DNA of 56,355 bases from NCBI GenBank assembly GCA_035358815.1, contig DAOPQC010000006.1:1-56355 (forward strand), given 5' to 3'. The stretch comes from Thermoanaerobaculales bacterium. GTDB lineage: Bacteria > Acidobacteriota > Thermoanaerobaculia > Thermoanaerobaculales > Sulfomarinibacteraceae. Under the pieces are notes generated by a model. The model was not told where the DNA came from, searched no databases, and saw only the letters and a program-made list of their open reading frames with translations. Both the position numbers and the translations under genes were made by a program. Every line of letters starts with the position of its first letter. Position 1 is the first letter of the stretch. This document shows, piece by piece, positions 9,588 through 17,213 of this stretch.

Positions 9588-10150
9588 TACTTCACCTCGA
9601 GGCGATCGAGCTCGCGCAGAATCGTGTGCCACTGGCCGCGCCGGCCGAGCCCGACCGCCGACCGGCTGAACGTGCGGAAGCGGCGGTGCTCGAGCTCCCC
9701 AATCGCGGCGAGCACCTCGGCGTGGCTGCGCTCGAGGTCGAGCACCCGCTCGTCGAGCCGGGCGCGGGCGTCCCACCACGCCGCGCCAACCTCCTCGGCG
9801 GCTGCGGCGAACGCGTCCTCGAGCTCGGCCTCCGCGACGAGGATTGCGCCGCCGAGACCGCGGAGCCGCTCCCGCGCCATCTCGAGACCGCCGCTGCCGC
9901 GCAACAGGGCCTCCTCGGCGGCCTGGATCTCTTCCGGTTCCCCAGCGGCCCACGCCTTGGCGACCGCAGCGCGCAGCTTGGCTACCGCCTCGATGTCGAA
10001 GCCGGAGGCGGTTTGATCGGCGGTCTCTTGGAGCTGCTCGAGCTTGCGGCGCGGCTCGGCGAGCCGCGGGTCGTCGACGGGACTCCTCAGCTCGGCCACC
10101 GCCTCGGCGACGATCTGCTCGACAACGTCGGGTCGGATGCGTGCCGTCAT
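9587..10150 (-). CDS. Coiled-coil protein in the element's structural operon
   Basis: 187 residues, strongly helical and Ala/Glu/Arg-rich (VEQIVAEAVAELRSPVDD; LEQLQETADQTASGFDIEAV; VLDLERSHAEVLAAIGELEH). ATG 10150 overlaps the protease stop and the stop overlaps the next ATG. Scaffold-like composition beside the protease suggests a capsid-assembly role, but this is inference from position only. Confidence 0.65.
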   Translation of the reverse strand: MTARIRPDVVEQIVAEAVAELRSPVDDPRLAEPRRKLEQLQETADQTASGFDIEAVAKLRAAVAKAWAAGEPEEIQAAEEALLRGSGGLEMARERLRGLGGAILVAEAELEDAFAAAAEEVGAAWWDARARLDERVLDLERSHAEVLAAIGELEHRRFRTFSRSAVGLGRRGQWHTILRELDRLEVK

Positions 10151-10869
10151 CGCCGCCCCCTCGGCCCCGGCTCGATGCCGAGGGCCCGCAGCTCTCGCCG
10201 GATCCAAGCGCGCGAACCCCGAACCGGGTGCGCCTCGGCGAGCCGCGCGAGCTCGAGCCGGCGCCAGGCCGCCGAACCAGCGACCAGCGCCCGCCCGGCC
10301 GAGGCCGCGACGCGGAGCGCGGCCGGGTCGGCGCCGACCGGGACAACCGAGATCTCCCAGAGCTCGGTCGCGATGAAGTCCAAGAGGTAGTTGCCCTCGG
10401 CGTCTTCCACCCACTCCCACTCGCGGACCCCAAAACCGACCGATGTCGCCGACAGCCAGCCGTCGGCGAGCATCGTGTAGAGCGCGTCGTTGAACCCGCT
10501 CAACGCGGGTGGGGTGAACTCGATCTCGGCCTTCAACTGGCGGCCCGCGAGCCACACGCGCCGCGCGCGGCCGATCGGGAGCCTCGTTTCGTCGTGTGCC
10601 CAGAGTACGACCGGGTTCTGACGGTAGGCCGTGAGATCCCAACCATCTGGGTTGATGCGCCAGCCGTTGCGGTTGCGCTGGTCGGTCGCGACCACAAAGG
10701 TGAGAACCCGATCCCGGCCGTCGGCGGCGGCGGCTACCTGCCCGGTGCTCGCCTGGCGGACGACGGCGCCGGCGAGGTCGACCGGGCCGCGTGTTGGGCG
10801 CTTGGCAGCGACCAGGCGGGCGAGGTCCTCTGCGGTTACGATCCGGCGCGGCTCAGGCATGGACGGCAT
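10147..10869 (-). CDS. HK97-family prohead protease (peptidase S78-like)
   Basis: 240 residues from ATG 10869, behind GGGAGG. The fold is marked by LTFVVATDQRNRNGWRINPD, the histidine motif NPVVLWAHDE, then LPIGRARRVW and the serine motif LSATSVGFGVREWEW. These are the catalytic His and Ser of the HK97 protease family, which trims the capsid delta domain or scaffold during maturation. In tailed phages the protease normally precedes the major capsid gene; here it follows it. Confidence 0.88.
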   Translation of the reverse strand: MPSMPEPRRIVTAEDLARLVAAKRPTRGPVDLAGAVVRQASTGQVAAAADGRDRVLTFVVATDQRNRNGWRINPDGWDLTAYRQNPVVLWAHDETRLPIGRARRVWLAGRQLKAEIEFTPPALSGFNDALYTMLADGWLSATSVGFGVREWEWVEDAEGNYLLDFIATELWEISVVPVGADPAALRVAASAGRALVAGSAAWRRLELARLAEAHPVRGSRAWIRRELRALGIEPGPRGRR

Positions 10870-11065
10870 GGACACCTCCCGGCGTACCAAAGCGCGCCTC
10901 GAACGCCCGGAACACGATCGTCGCCGGCAACGGCGCCTCGCCGATCCCGAGCCAAACACGAACGCGCTCTCCCGGCTCGAGCACCAGGAGGCGCGCGAGC
11001 CGGGCACAGGGCTCGAACTCGAGGCCGATGGTCGCGCCCCGCCTGATTCTCGTCTGGCGATGCAT
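10853..11065 (-). CDS. Small hypothetical protein between capsid and protease genes
   Basis: 70 residues from ATG 11065, behind a clear GGAGG site. Its last 17 nt overlap the protease start. The sequence is compact and beta-rich (LARLLVLEPGERVRVWLGIG). Possibly a head-decoration or connector protein by position; no family is recognised. Confidence 0.6.
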   Translation of the reverse strand: MHRQTRIRRGATIGLEFEPCARLARLLVLEPGERVRVWLGIGEAPLPATIVFRAFEARFGTPGGVHAVHA

Positions 11066-11077
11066 CCCGACCTCCGA

Positions 11078-12172
11078 TCACGCCCGCGCGGCGAGCGTCA
11101 CGTACGGGGAAACGGTGTTGGTGCCGCGGGCCGGGGTGATCGCGCTCGTGCACATGGGGCACCCATTCACCCGATAGGTGAAACGGAAGGCCCATTCGTC
11201 CGTCGTGAACGCGACGTGCATCGAGCCCGCCCCCTTCGGCCCGCCGATCTTCCGCAGCAGCGCGTACCAACCGGGATCGACCAGGACGACGTCACCGACG
11301 GTGCCGAGGGCCGAGCAGTGCTCCGACGCGAAGGCCGGGCGGCCGAAGATCCTGGCACCCTCGTCGCCGTACTGCACCGCCGACCTCGCGCCGAGCAGCG
11401 CGGTGCCCTCGCTTTGGAGGCTGCCCTCGGCGTCCGGGTGCACGAGCCACACGGCACGCCGGCGGCTCGCGGCTGGGAGGCGAGCCCACATCCTGGCGAG
11501 GTTCCGGGCTTCGACAGTCGCCGCCGGCTGGCCGACCTCGGCAGACACGGTGACCAGCCCGGCGCCGTTGAGGACGCCGAGCGGTGAACCAACGCCGGTC
11601 CCCCGGGTGATCGCCTCGTCGACCGCGAACGCAAGCTCGCCGCCGAAGGCGGTCAGACCGACGTTTTCGAGGTAGGTGACGTCCTCGACCTCCTCGCCGG
11701 TGACGTACCAGAGCCCCCGGCAGCGCCCGAGCTCGATGTCGACCACACGCGTGGTCGGCCGCGATGCGGTGATCTCGGAGGCCTCGGAGGCCCACGCGAC
11801 CTGCACGCCGCCCCAGCGCGAGCCGGCGGTGCGGTCCGTTTCGTCGAAGAGCGGGACGCGGGCGCCGTTCGCGCGATCGCCGACCTCCACCGGGAAACAG
11901 CGGTCGGCCAGCACGCTCGCCTCGAACATCTCGAGCTCGAGTGCGAGCACCGTCTCCGACTCGACGAGGAAACCGCCCTCGGAGGGGATTCCCTCGTTGG
12001 TGCCGGAGGGCGCTGCCGTCCGTCGGAGCCGCGGGTCGATCTGCCCGCTGAGCCTCGGGCCGCCGGCCGCCTGCGCGACGGCAGCCAGGAAGTTTCCGAA
12101 CCCTCGGCGGGGATCGCCGGCCGCGTCCCAGGGGGCGCTGGCGGCGTTGTCGTGAACGATCTTGACGCTCAT
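11078..12172 (-). CDS. Major capsid protein, HK97 fold
   Basis: 364 residues; GAGAGGTG precedes the ATG. The core is typical of HK97-like capsids: EGGFLVESETVLALELEMFE (N-arm), RVPLFDETDRTAGSRWGGVQ (E-loop region), VTYLENVGLTAFGGELAFAV with DEAITRGTGVGSPLGVLN (P-domain helix), and YRVNGCPMCTSAITPARGTN near the end. Only about 60 residues precede the core, so any delta domain is short. This gene makes the element a capsid-encoding island rather than a simple integrative element. Confidence 0.92.
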   Translation of the reverse strand: MSVKIVHDNAASAPWDAAGDPRRGFGNFLAAVAQAAGGPRLSGQIDPRLRRTAAPSGTNEGIPSEGGFLVESETVLALELEMFEASVLADRCFPVEVGDRANGARVPLFDETDRTAGSRWGGVQVAWASEASEITASRPTTRVVDIELGRCRGLWYVTGEEVEDVTYLENVGLTAFGGELAFAVDEAITRGTGVGSPLGVLNGAGLVTVSAEVGQPAATVEARNLARMWARLPAASRRRAVWLVHPDAEGSLQSEGTALLGARSAVQYGDEGARIFGRPAFASEHCSALGTVGDVVLVDPGWYALLRKIGGPKGAGSMHVAFTTDEWAFRFTYRVNGCPMCTSAITPARGTNTVSPYVTLAARA

Positions 12173-12175
12173 AAT

Positions 12176-12502
12176 TCACCTCTCAGCACCATCAGACCGC
12201 ACGCCAGGCGCGGGCGTCCAGCAATTCGCAAGTTTTCGCAAGTTTTCGCCGCTCAGCTGCCGAACGGACGCCGGTACGATTCCGGCTTCGAGGTGCGCCC
12301 GCCGGAGGGCGACCCAGTGCTGCAGGGTCGGGCGGCTGACGCGGCACCGCGCCCTGACGGCAGGATCGAGGTCGAGGTTGGCGAGCTCGGCCGCGCACCG
12401 ATCCCACGACCAGCCAGGGCGGACCCGCCACCCCTCGGCGATCTCGGCGGCGATCCACCAGGCGGGCGAGGGCGTGTCCTGGACGCGCGGTCGCACCATC
12501 AC
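12176..12502 (-). CDS. Hypothetical protein with possible HTH, upstream of the capsid gene
   Basis: 108 residues; its start overlaps the upstream stop (ATGA) and it ends 3 nt before the capsid stop-start region. VRARCRVSRPTLQHWVALRR resembles a helix-turn-helix. The 3' part contains a tandem 10-bp repeat (GCAAGTTTTC twice, about 12228-12249). No family is recognised. Confidence 0.6.
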   Translation of the reverse strand: MMVRPRVQDTPSPAWWIAAEIAEGWRVRPGWSWDRCAAELANLDLDPAVRARCRVSRPTLQHWVALRRAHLEAGIVPASVRQLSGENLRKLANCWTPAPGVRSDGAER

Positions 12503-12948
12503 ATCGTCCGCGGCGGGTCGGCGGTGAAGTTGAACACGTCCTCGACCGCGGCGAGGCGCACGGCCTCCTCGGTCCGCAGCTGCGCCGCCGCGAGACTGAG
12601 GAGTTCGATGACCACACCCGGATCCGGCCGCCAGTCCGGGCTCCGCTCGAGGGCCTCGAGCTCCGCGATCTGGCGCTCGAGCTGGCCGAGCACGACCTCC
12701 AGGTCGGGGAACGAAACTGCTGTGAGGTCCACGCCTCCCAGCGGCGGGGCGAAGGCTGCATCACCCGTTCGGCGAGCGAGCTCGGTGCCCATCTCGGCCA
12801 TGCCCCCGAGTAGGTGCCCGCTGATGTTGCGATCACGGCCGTCGCGCTGCCACGCACCGATCAGCGAGCCGAGCGTCGCCGCGGCGCAGGCCAGCTCGAG
12901 GCTGCCGTAGGTCGCGAGCGCGGGGAGATCTGGACATTCAGTGGACAT
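12499..12948 (-). CDS. Hypothetical helical protein
   Basis: 149 residues from ATG 12948, overlapping the stop of the second recombinase gene (TGATG). It is Ala/Leu-rich and helical (LEVVLGQLERQIAELEALER), with a final FNFTADPPRTM. It bridges the recombinase pair and the capsid genes in one coupled operon. No function can be assigned. Confidence 0.6.
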   Translation of the reverse strand: MSTECPDLPALATYGSLELACAAATLGSLIGAWQRDGRDRNISGHLLGGMAEMGTELARRTGDAAFAPPLGGVDLTAVSFPDLEVVLGQLERQIAELEALERSPDWRPDPGVVIELLSLAAAQLRTEEAVRLAAVEDVFNFTADPPRTM

Positions 12949-13814
12949 CACGTCCTCCCTGGAACGTCGACCACCGCGGCCCGGCGCCGGCCCCGACCGG
13001 GCTTGCGAGGTGCCGAGCGCATCAGGTCCTGCGGTGAGTAGTGCGCCAGGCCGGCCTCGGCGGCGCGCCCGGCCACGACGCGGTTGACGACGGCCCGGCC
13101 GATTGGCTCACTCCGCGGTCGACCAGAACAGTCGACCGCCACGAACAGCGCACCCGTCTCCCGCGGCCCACGCTCGACGATCCACCGCGCCAGTGCCACG
13201 GCCGTTTCCTGCGGCAGCGGCACCCGCCGGAGCCGCCGGACCTTCCCCCGACCGCTTTCGAGCACGAGCTGCCGGCCCGCGATGTCGAACGCGGAGAGCT
13301 CGAGCTCGGCCACTTGCTGCGGCCGCAACCCGGCGCCGTAGCAGACCGCGATGATCGCGGCGTCCCGGCGGCCGCGGGGCGTCTGATCGCTGGCGCAGGC
13401 CTCGAGCAGCCGGCCGAGCTCCCCGGCAGTCAGACGGCGGCCGGGCGGCGTCGTCGTCGCACGGAACGGCTCGAGGTCGATCGCCCGCCGATACTGCTCG
13501 TCGCCCATCAGCCCGAGCCAACGAGCCTCGCGTAGCGCCCCCTTCAGCGCCGTGAGCATCTTCCGCGCCGTGGCCGGCCGGTACTTGCGGGCGAGAGCCG
13601 CCCTCACCTTCGCCGTGTCCGCAGCGGTGACGCTGCCCCAGTTGAGCGTCTGGCGGTCGGCGCCCTTGCGGATGATCCCGGCCACCACGTCGAGGCTCTC
13701 GGCCATCGTCCGGCGGCTGCCCTCCGCGAGCCCGGCGAGATACGCCTCGGCCGGCGATTGTGCCCGCCCCGCTTGCGCCGACGGAGGGCTGAGAGAACTA
13801 CCATTCTCAACCAT
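12948..13814 (-). CDS. Tyrosine recombinase-like protein, probably inactive
   Basis: 288 residues, clearly paralogous to the upstream recombinase (compare TPPGRRLTAGELGRLLEACA with its LPPGRGVTAGELGALFAACS). It keeps the SAM-like N-terminal domain, the first catalytic arginine (YGAGLRPQQVAEL) and the beta-hairpin lysine region (GKVRRLRRVPLP). The HxxR box is degraded to PQDLMRS, and the chain then ends in a basic tail without the second histidine or nucleophilic tyrosine. It could be decayed or a regulatory/DNA-binding partner of the active enzyme. Confidence 0.8.
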   Translation of the reverse strand: MVENGSSLSPPSAQAGRAQSPAEAYLAGLAEGSRRTMAESLDVVAGIIRKGADRQTLNWGSVTAADTAKVRAALARKYRPATARKMLTALKGALREARWLGLMGDEQYRRAIDLEPFRATTTPPGRRLTAGELGRLLEACASDQTPRGRRDAAIIAVCYGAGLRPQQVAELELSAFDIAGRQLVLESGRGKVRRLRRVPLPQETAVALARWIVERGPRETGALFVAVDCSGRPRSEPIGRAVVNRVVAGRAAEAGLAHYSPQDLMRSAPRKPGRGRRRAAVVDVPGRT

Positions 13815-14820
13815 GTTCCAACCGCCGCTCGAGGGATGGCACGAACAGATGATCGACCGCCGTTCGCATGGCCGCCGAGCCGCGCCGGTCGTATCGCGCC
13901 GTCGTGTCCGTCTGTTGGTGCCCGCACAGCCGCTGCACCACGGCGAGGTCCACGCCGCTGTCGAGCAGGTCCCCGACGAACGACCGGCGAAGGTCGTGAG
14001 GCCGAACCGCCGTCACTCCTGCCTGCTCTGCCCGCTTCAGCACCAGCTGATAGACCGCGTGCGGCGTGATCCCGACCGAGCGCATCGCCCTCTGTGCGGT
14101 CAGCGCGAGCAGGAGCGGCCCGGGCTCCGCGCCCCGTACCTCGAGCCACGCTCGGATGATGGTCTGCGCGCCGCCGGCGAGCGGGATCTGTCGCTGCCGG
14201 TTGCCCTTCCCGGTCACCCGGACGGCCGTCAGGTCGGGCGCCAGGTCCTCGAGCGTCAGGCCAGCGGCCTCGGAACGGCGAAGCCCGGCCGCGTACAGCA
14301 GCGCCAGCGCGGCCGCGTCCCGCAGGCCGGCGGGTCCGGGATCGCGCGAGCAGGCGGCGAACAGGGCGCCGAGCTCGCCAGCGGTCACGCCACGTCCGGG
14401 GGGCAGGCGGGAGCCGCGGACGGGATCGAGGTCGGCGGTGGTGTCGTAGTCCTCCGGGCTCATCAGCCTCAGCCGCTTGCACCGCTTCAGCACCGCGCGC
14501 AGCGCCGCCATGGCCCGCCTGGCCGTCGACGGGGCGTAGCGGTCGACCACGTAGCTGCGGGCGCGGGCCGCCGTCGCGTGGTCGAGCTCGTGCCACTGGA
14601 ACGCGACCGCGTCGAGCTCGCCGCCGGACAGGTAGCGGGCGATGACGTTCAGCACCTGCAGCTGCGGCCGGCGGCTCGAGTCGCCGAGGTCCAGCAGGTA
14701 GAGGGCGACCGGATCCGGCCTCGCAGTGGACGAATCACGGAAACAGGCAATTTCATGGATGCCTTCGGGGCCTGCGTTTCCGACCTCCGGGGAGCGATGT
14801 AAGTGAACGTTTTCGTTCAT
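13807..14820 (-). CDS. Tyrosine recombinase (second recombinase of the element)
   Basis: 337 residues from ATG 14820, overlapping the upstream stop. All catalytic elements are present: YAAGLRRSEAAGL (Arg I), GKGNRQRQIPL (Lys), RPHDLRRSF (HxxR), CGHQQTDTTARYD (His and Tyr). The N-terminal domain is a typical SAM-like fold (YAPSTARRAMAALRAVLKRC). It overlaps by 8 nt a truncated paralogue. It is distinct from the island integrase at the right end, which has a DUF4102-type N-terminus. Its role, such as multimer resolution, is unknown. Confidence 0.9.
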   Translation of the reverse strand: MNENVHLHRSPEVGNAGPEGIHEIACFRDSSTARPDPVALYLLDLGDSSRRPQLQVLNVIARYLSGGELDAVAFQWHELDHATAARARSYVVDRYAPSTARRAMAALRAVLKRCKRLRLMSPEDYDTTADLDPVRGSRLPPGRGVTAGELGALFAACSRDPGPAGLRDAAALALLYAAGLRRSEAAGLTLEDLAPDLTAVRVTGKGNRQRQIPLAGGAQTIIRAWLEVRGAEPGPLLLALTAQRAMRSVGITPHAVYQLVLKRAEQAGVTAVRPHDLRRSFVGDLLDSGVDLAVVQRLCGHQQTDTTARYDRRGSAAMRTAVDHLFVPSLERRLEHG

Positions 14821-15080
14821 TCGACGGACTCCCCCTCCGGCGCCGGCGTCGAGACCGGCTCGTCGGGGGCGGTGCGCTTCCCGGTTCGCCTCGAGCGCCG
14901 GGGCGCCGGCGGGCGCGCCGGGTCGGTGAGCATCACAAGCCGCGCGTGCTGCGCCTTGGCCCAGCGGCGGAGAGCCTGAGTGTCGTCGGCGAGGCCTCGG
15001 AGATCCCGGCCGATCCGCCACAGAAAGCCCACACAGAGCACCAAGGCGAGTAGCTCAAGGACAGCGCAGAGCACGATCAT
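14817..15080 (-). CDS. Small single-pass membrane protein
   Basis: 87 residues behind GAGAGGAG. One N-terminal transmembrane helix (VLCAVLELLALVLCVGFLW) is followed by a basic cytoplasmic tail rich in Pro and Arg. It is coupled to the following recombinase gene (ATGA). Small membrane proteins at this place in phages may be holins or superinfection factors, but nothing specific is recognised. Confidence 0.6.
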   Translation of the reverse strand: MIVLCAVLELLALVLCVGFLWRIGRDLRGLADDTQALRRWAKAQHARLVMLTDPARPPAPRRSRRTGKRTAPDEPVSTPAPEGESVE

Positions 15081-15112
15081 CCTTCACTCCTCTCGGCGTC
15101 GCCGGCGCCGCT

Positions 15113-15790
15113 CTACCTGGTTGGCGAATTGGCGTTGTTGACCCGGAAGTCGGGCAGGTTGAGCTCAATGACGAGCCCCTCGCTCAGTCGGCTCGCGATG
15201 CGCGAGTCCAGGCGGGTCGCGATGCTCGTCGGCGTCAAGTTCGACGTGACGACGGTGGGTCGCATGTGGCTATAGCGGGCATCGATCAAACCGTAGATCG
15301 TCTCGACGGCCCATGGCGTACCGCGTTCCACCCCCAGGTCATCGAGGCAGAGCAAGTAGCTGTCGCGGAGCCGCTCGACAAGGGTATTCTCGGCACCCCG
15401 GCCGATGGCCTGGCGCAGCTGCTCGAGCATCCCCGGGACGCTGATCCACCTTGCCGTCCACGTCCGCGAGTAGATCATCCCAGCCGCCAGCCTGGCCTCG
15501 AGCAACCGGCGCAGGGTCGCGGTCAACAAGTGCGTTTTGCCGGCGCCTGGCGGGCCGCAGAGCAGAACGGTGGTCGGGTCGTCTTCGGCACCATGCCACT
15601 CACGGAGTCGCAACAGTGCATCGTCGAGACTCGGGCCGCCTACGGGCTGCCAGGTGTTCCACGAACACGTCATGTAGCGCCGTGGCACGCCGGCGCGGGC
15701 AAGCATTTCCTCGAGCTGTTCCGTTTGATCATCAGGAGTGATCTTGCTTCGCACGACAGTGAGCTTCGTTGCGTCGCCGGATAGCGGCAT
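15113..15790 (-). CDS. DnaC/IstB-like AAA+ ATPase (helicase loader)
   Basis: 225 residues. Walker A is GPPGAGKTHLL, Walker B is YLLCLDDLGVE, and sensor 1 is PTVVTSNLTP, followed by an arginine-finger region DSRIASRLSEG. Such proteins load the host replicative helicase at phage or plasmid origins. The start overlaps the replication initiator gene by 59 nt, so the two are translationally linked and probably act together at the iteron origin. Confidence 0.88.
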   Translation of the reverse strand: MPLSGDATKLTVVRSKITPDDQTEQLEEMLARAGVPRRYMTCSWNTWQPVGGPSLDDALLRLREWHGAEDDPTTVLLCGPPGAGKTHLLTATLRRLLEARLAAGMIYSRTWTARWISVPGMLEQLRQAIGRGAENTLVERLRDSYLLCLDDLGVERGTPWAVETIYGLIDARYSHMRPTVVTSNLTPTSIATRLDSRIASRLSEGLVIELNLPDFRVNNANSPTR

Positions 15791-16577
15791 CGTAATCCTC
15801 CACGGGGACCACCCCGCCGAGCTCGTTGAGCTGGCCGGTCCAGCCGGTCTGTTTGGGTTGCGCCTTGCGATTCAGAATCGCGTTGGCGTTCTTGAGGATG
15901 TGTTCAGGCTCGAAGAGGTCGCGCTGTGCGTACCAGGCCGGAGGGTGCTCGATGTACTCGGTCACGATCCATCGCGCCTCGTCGAGCTCGCGTCCTGACA
16001 GCAGGCGCCGGAAGGTGGTGATGTCCTTCGCGCCCTCGATCACCGGTTTCAGACCGCGGACGCGCAGCATCTCCGCAGCGTAGTGGTCGAGGAGGGCGCG
16101 CGCCGGCGCGCCGTCCTTCTTCTTCGGTACTTGTTTCTGGTCTTGATTACGGTAGTAGGGTCTGGGTGTCCTACCCCCTAGGACATGGGTGTCCGACCCG
16201 GTAGGGTCTGGGTGTCCTACCTCGGTGGTGGGGGTAGGGTCTGGGTGTCCTACCTCGGCGATGGGGGTAGGGTCTGGGTGTCCTACCTCTGGGGCGTGGG
16301 GACCCGACCCACTGGGCTCGGTCGGGAACCGATACCGGTTCGATTTTCCGGCGCTGCGCCCACCGTGCCAGTCGAGCTCGCCGAGCTCTCGCAGCTTCGA
16401 GAGCGCCCGACGCACCGTGCGAATGTTGCAGCCGGCGTGATCAGCTAGTGTGCGATGGCTCGGAAAACAGGAGCCTCCATTGCCATCGGCGTGCGAGCGC
16501 AGGTCGTACCACAGGAACCGTTCCAGCAGCGATGCACCCTCGATCTCGCGAGCGTGACGCCACAGGCGCCAGCTCAC
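15732..16577 (-). CDS. Replication initiator with winged helix and iteron-encoded repeats
   Basis: 281 residues from GTG 16577 (GAGGTG ribosome-binding site). The N-terminal winged helix (GGSCFPSHRTLADHAGCNIR, then TVRRALSKLRELGEL) resembles phage O-type/RepA initiators (HTH_36). A central linker repeats EVGHPDPTP three to four times, encoded by 21-bp DNA iterons. The C-terminal domain (LDHYAAEMLRVRGLKPVIEG) may contact the helicase loader encoded next. As in lambda O, the origin seems to lie inside the initiator gene. Confidence 0.82.
   Translation of the reverse strand: MSWRLWRHAREIEGASLLERFLWYDLRSHADGNGGSCFPSHRTLADHAGCNIRTVRRALSKLRELGELDWHGGRSAGKSNRYRFPTEPSGSGPHAPEVGHPDPTPIAEVGHPDPTPTTEVGHPDPTGSDTHVLGGRTPRPYYRNQDQKQVPKKKDGAPARALLDHYAAEMLRVRGLKPVIEGAKDITTFRRLLSGRELDEARWIVTEYIEHPPAWYAQRDLFEPEHILKNANAILNRKAQPKQTGWTGQLNELGGVVPVEDYDAAIRRRNEAHCRAKQDHS
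16155..16287. repeat. Iterons: putative replication origin inside the initiator gene
   Basis: Four identical 21-bp copies of GTAGGGTCTGGGTGTCCTAC+C start at 16155, 16201, 16234 and 16267, with a degenerate copy between the first two. Spacing is 46, 33 and 33 bp, about three helical turns. Each unit is an imperfect palindrome (GTAGG...CCTAC). Perfect DNA conservation in a linker-coding region argues for a DNA function. Confidence 0.75.
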
Positions 16578-16771
16578 GGCACACCTCGATCCGTCGCTGG
16601 CGCTGGTGGGTTGGCGGGGTGGGGGTCTCGGCGGGCTACTGAGGCTTGGGGGGGTTGACGATTTGAGCCTGATCGGCGACGATGTGGTCGACGATAGACG
16701 CAGCAGGTGGCAGGGCCGCTCCCCCCCGGAGCGGCTCTTGCCGTCTCGGGGCCATGCATGGCGGGCGCCGG

Positions 16772-16972
16772 CTACGCGGCATCGCCGGACAGGCGTCGCG
16801 ACTCGAGGAACGCGTCGAGGTCGCGCTGCAGGTAGAGCACCTTCCGATGACTGAGCCTGATGAAGGGCGGTCCGGAGCGACCGCGGACGCGCCAGGCCGC
16901 CAGCGTCTCAGGCGAGCAGCGCAAGTAGTCCGCCGCCTCTTGGGGAGTGAGGGTCCGTGTGGGTGACTCCAT
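16772..16972 (-). CDS. Excisionase/AlpA-like HTH protein
   Basis: 66 residues behind AAAGGAG. TLTPQEAADYLRCSPETLAA and then the wing region IRLSHRKVLYLQRDLDAFLE form the MerR-like HTH_17 fold found in Xis and AlpA proteins. It is the first gene after the element's second promoter and precedes the replication genes. It may act as recombination directionality factor or transcription regulator. Confidence 0.85.
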   Translation of the reverse strand: MESPTRTLTPQEAADYLRCSPETLAAWRVRGRSGPPFIRLSHRKVLYLQRDLDAFLESRRLSGDAA

Positions 16973-17012
16973 CGGTGCGACTCCTTTCGTTCGGGTGGGG
17001 CTGAAATGCGAA

Positions 17013-17033
17013 GGCCCGGCGAGGTGCCGGGCC
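17013..17033 (-). terminator. Hairpin between promoter and excisionase gene
   Basis: GGCCCGGC and GCCGGGCC form a perfect 8-bp stem around GAGGT, downstream of the 17069-17098 promoter and upstream of the excisionase start. It may be an early terminator (attenuation or antitermination point), though only a weak T-rich tail follows. Confidence 0.45.
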
Positions 17034-17068
17034 CGGTCGCTATCTACAGTTTCCCCTACTCTAGCTGT

Positions 17069-17098
17069 TTTCTACCACCCTTGGTCCGGGAATGTCAA
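17069..17098 (-). promoter_or_regulatory. Promoter of the excisionase-replication-structural operon
   Basis: On the minus strand TTGACA (17098-17093) and TAGAAA (17074-17069) are 18 bp apart. The -35 box lies in the first of two 13-bp direct repeats (17093-17105 and 17114-17126). Confidence 0.5.
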
Positions 17099-17126
17099 GA
17101 GAACAACAGATTATGTAAAGAGAACA
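17093..17126. promoter_or_regulatory. Operator-like direct repeats at the element promoter
   Basis: TGTCAAGAGAACA (17093-17105) and TGTAAAGAGAACA (17114-17126) differ at one base and are 21 bp apart, two helical turns. They cover the -35 region, as expected of a repressor or activator binding in tandem. Confidence 0.5.
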
Positions 17127-17172
17127 CTTACTAAAGGCCTGTTCCCATTGACAGGCAGCCCACAGAAAGCAA

Positions 17173-17195
17173 CCCCGGGACAGTTGGTCCCGGGG
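17173..17195 (-). terminator. Terminator after the integrase operon
   Basis: CCCCGGGA and TCCCGGGG form a perfect 8-bp stem with a 7-nt loop; on the minus strand TTGCTTTCT follows. It lies 19 bp after the last gene of the integrase operon and before the promoter of the next operon. Confidence 0.6.
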
Positions 17196-17213
17196 TCTGA
17201 CCGGCCCACGGCT

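Noticed and set aside
12228..12249. Promoter operator for the capsid gene made of two GCAAGTTTTC repeats
   Set aside because: The repeat lies inside a coupled coding region, no -10/-35 pair is convincing, and two 10-bp copies may be chance.
16155..16287. CRISPR-like repeats
   Set aside because: The intervals are short, similar to each other and in-frame coding; they are iterons in the initiator gene.
16574..16759. 61-codon minus-strand frame coupled to the replication initiator
   Set aside because: Low-complexity sequence and no ribosome-binding site; could be read but not supported.
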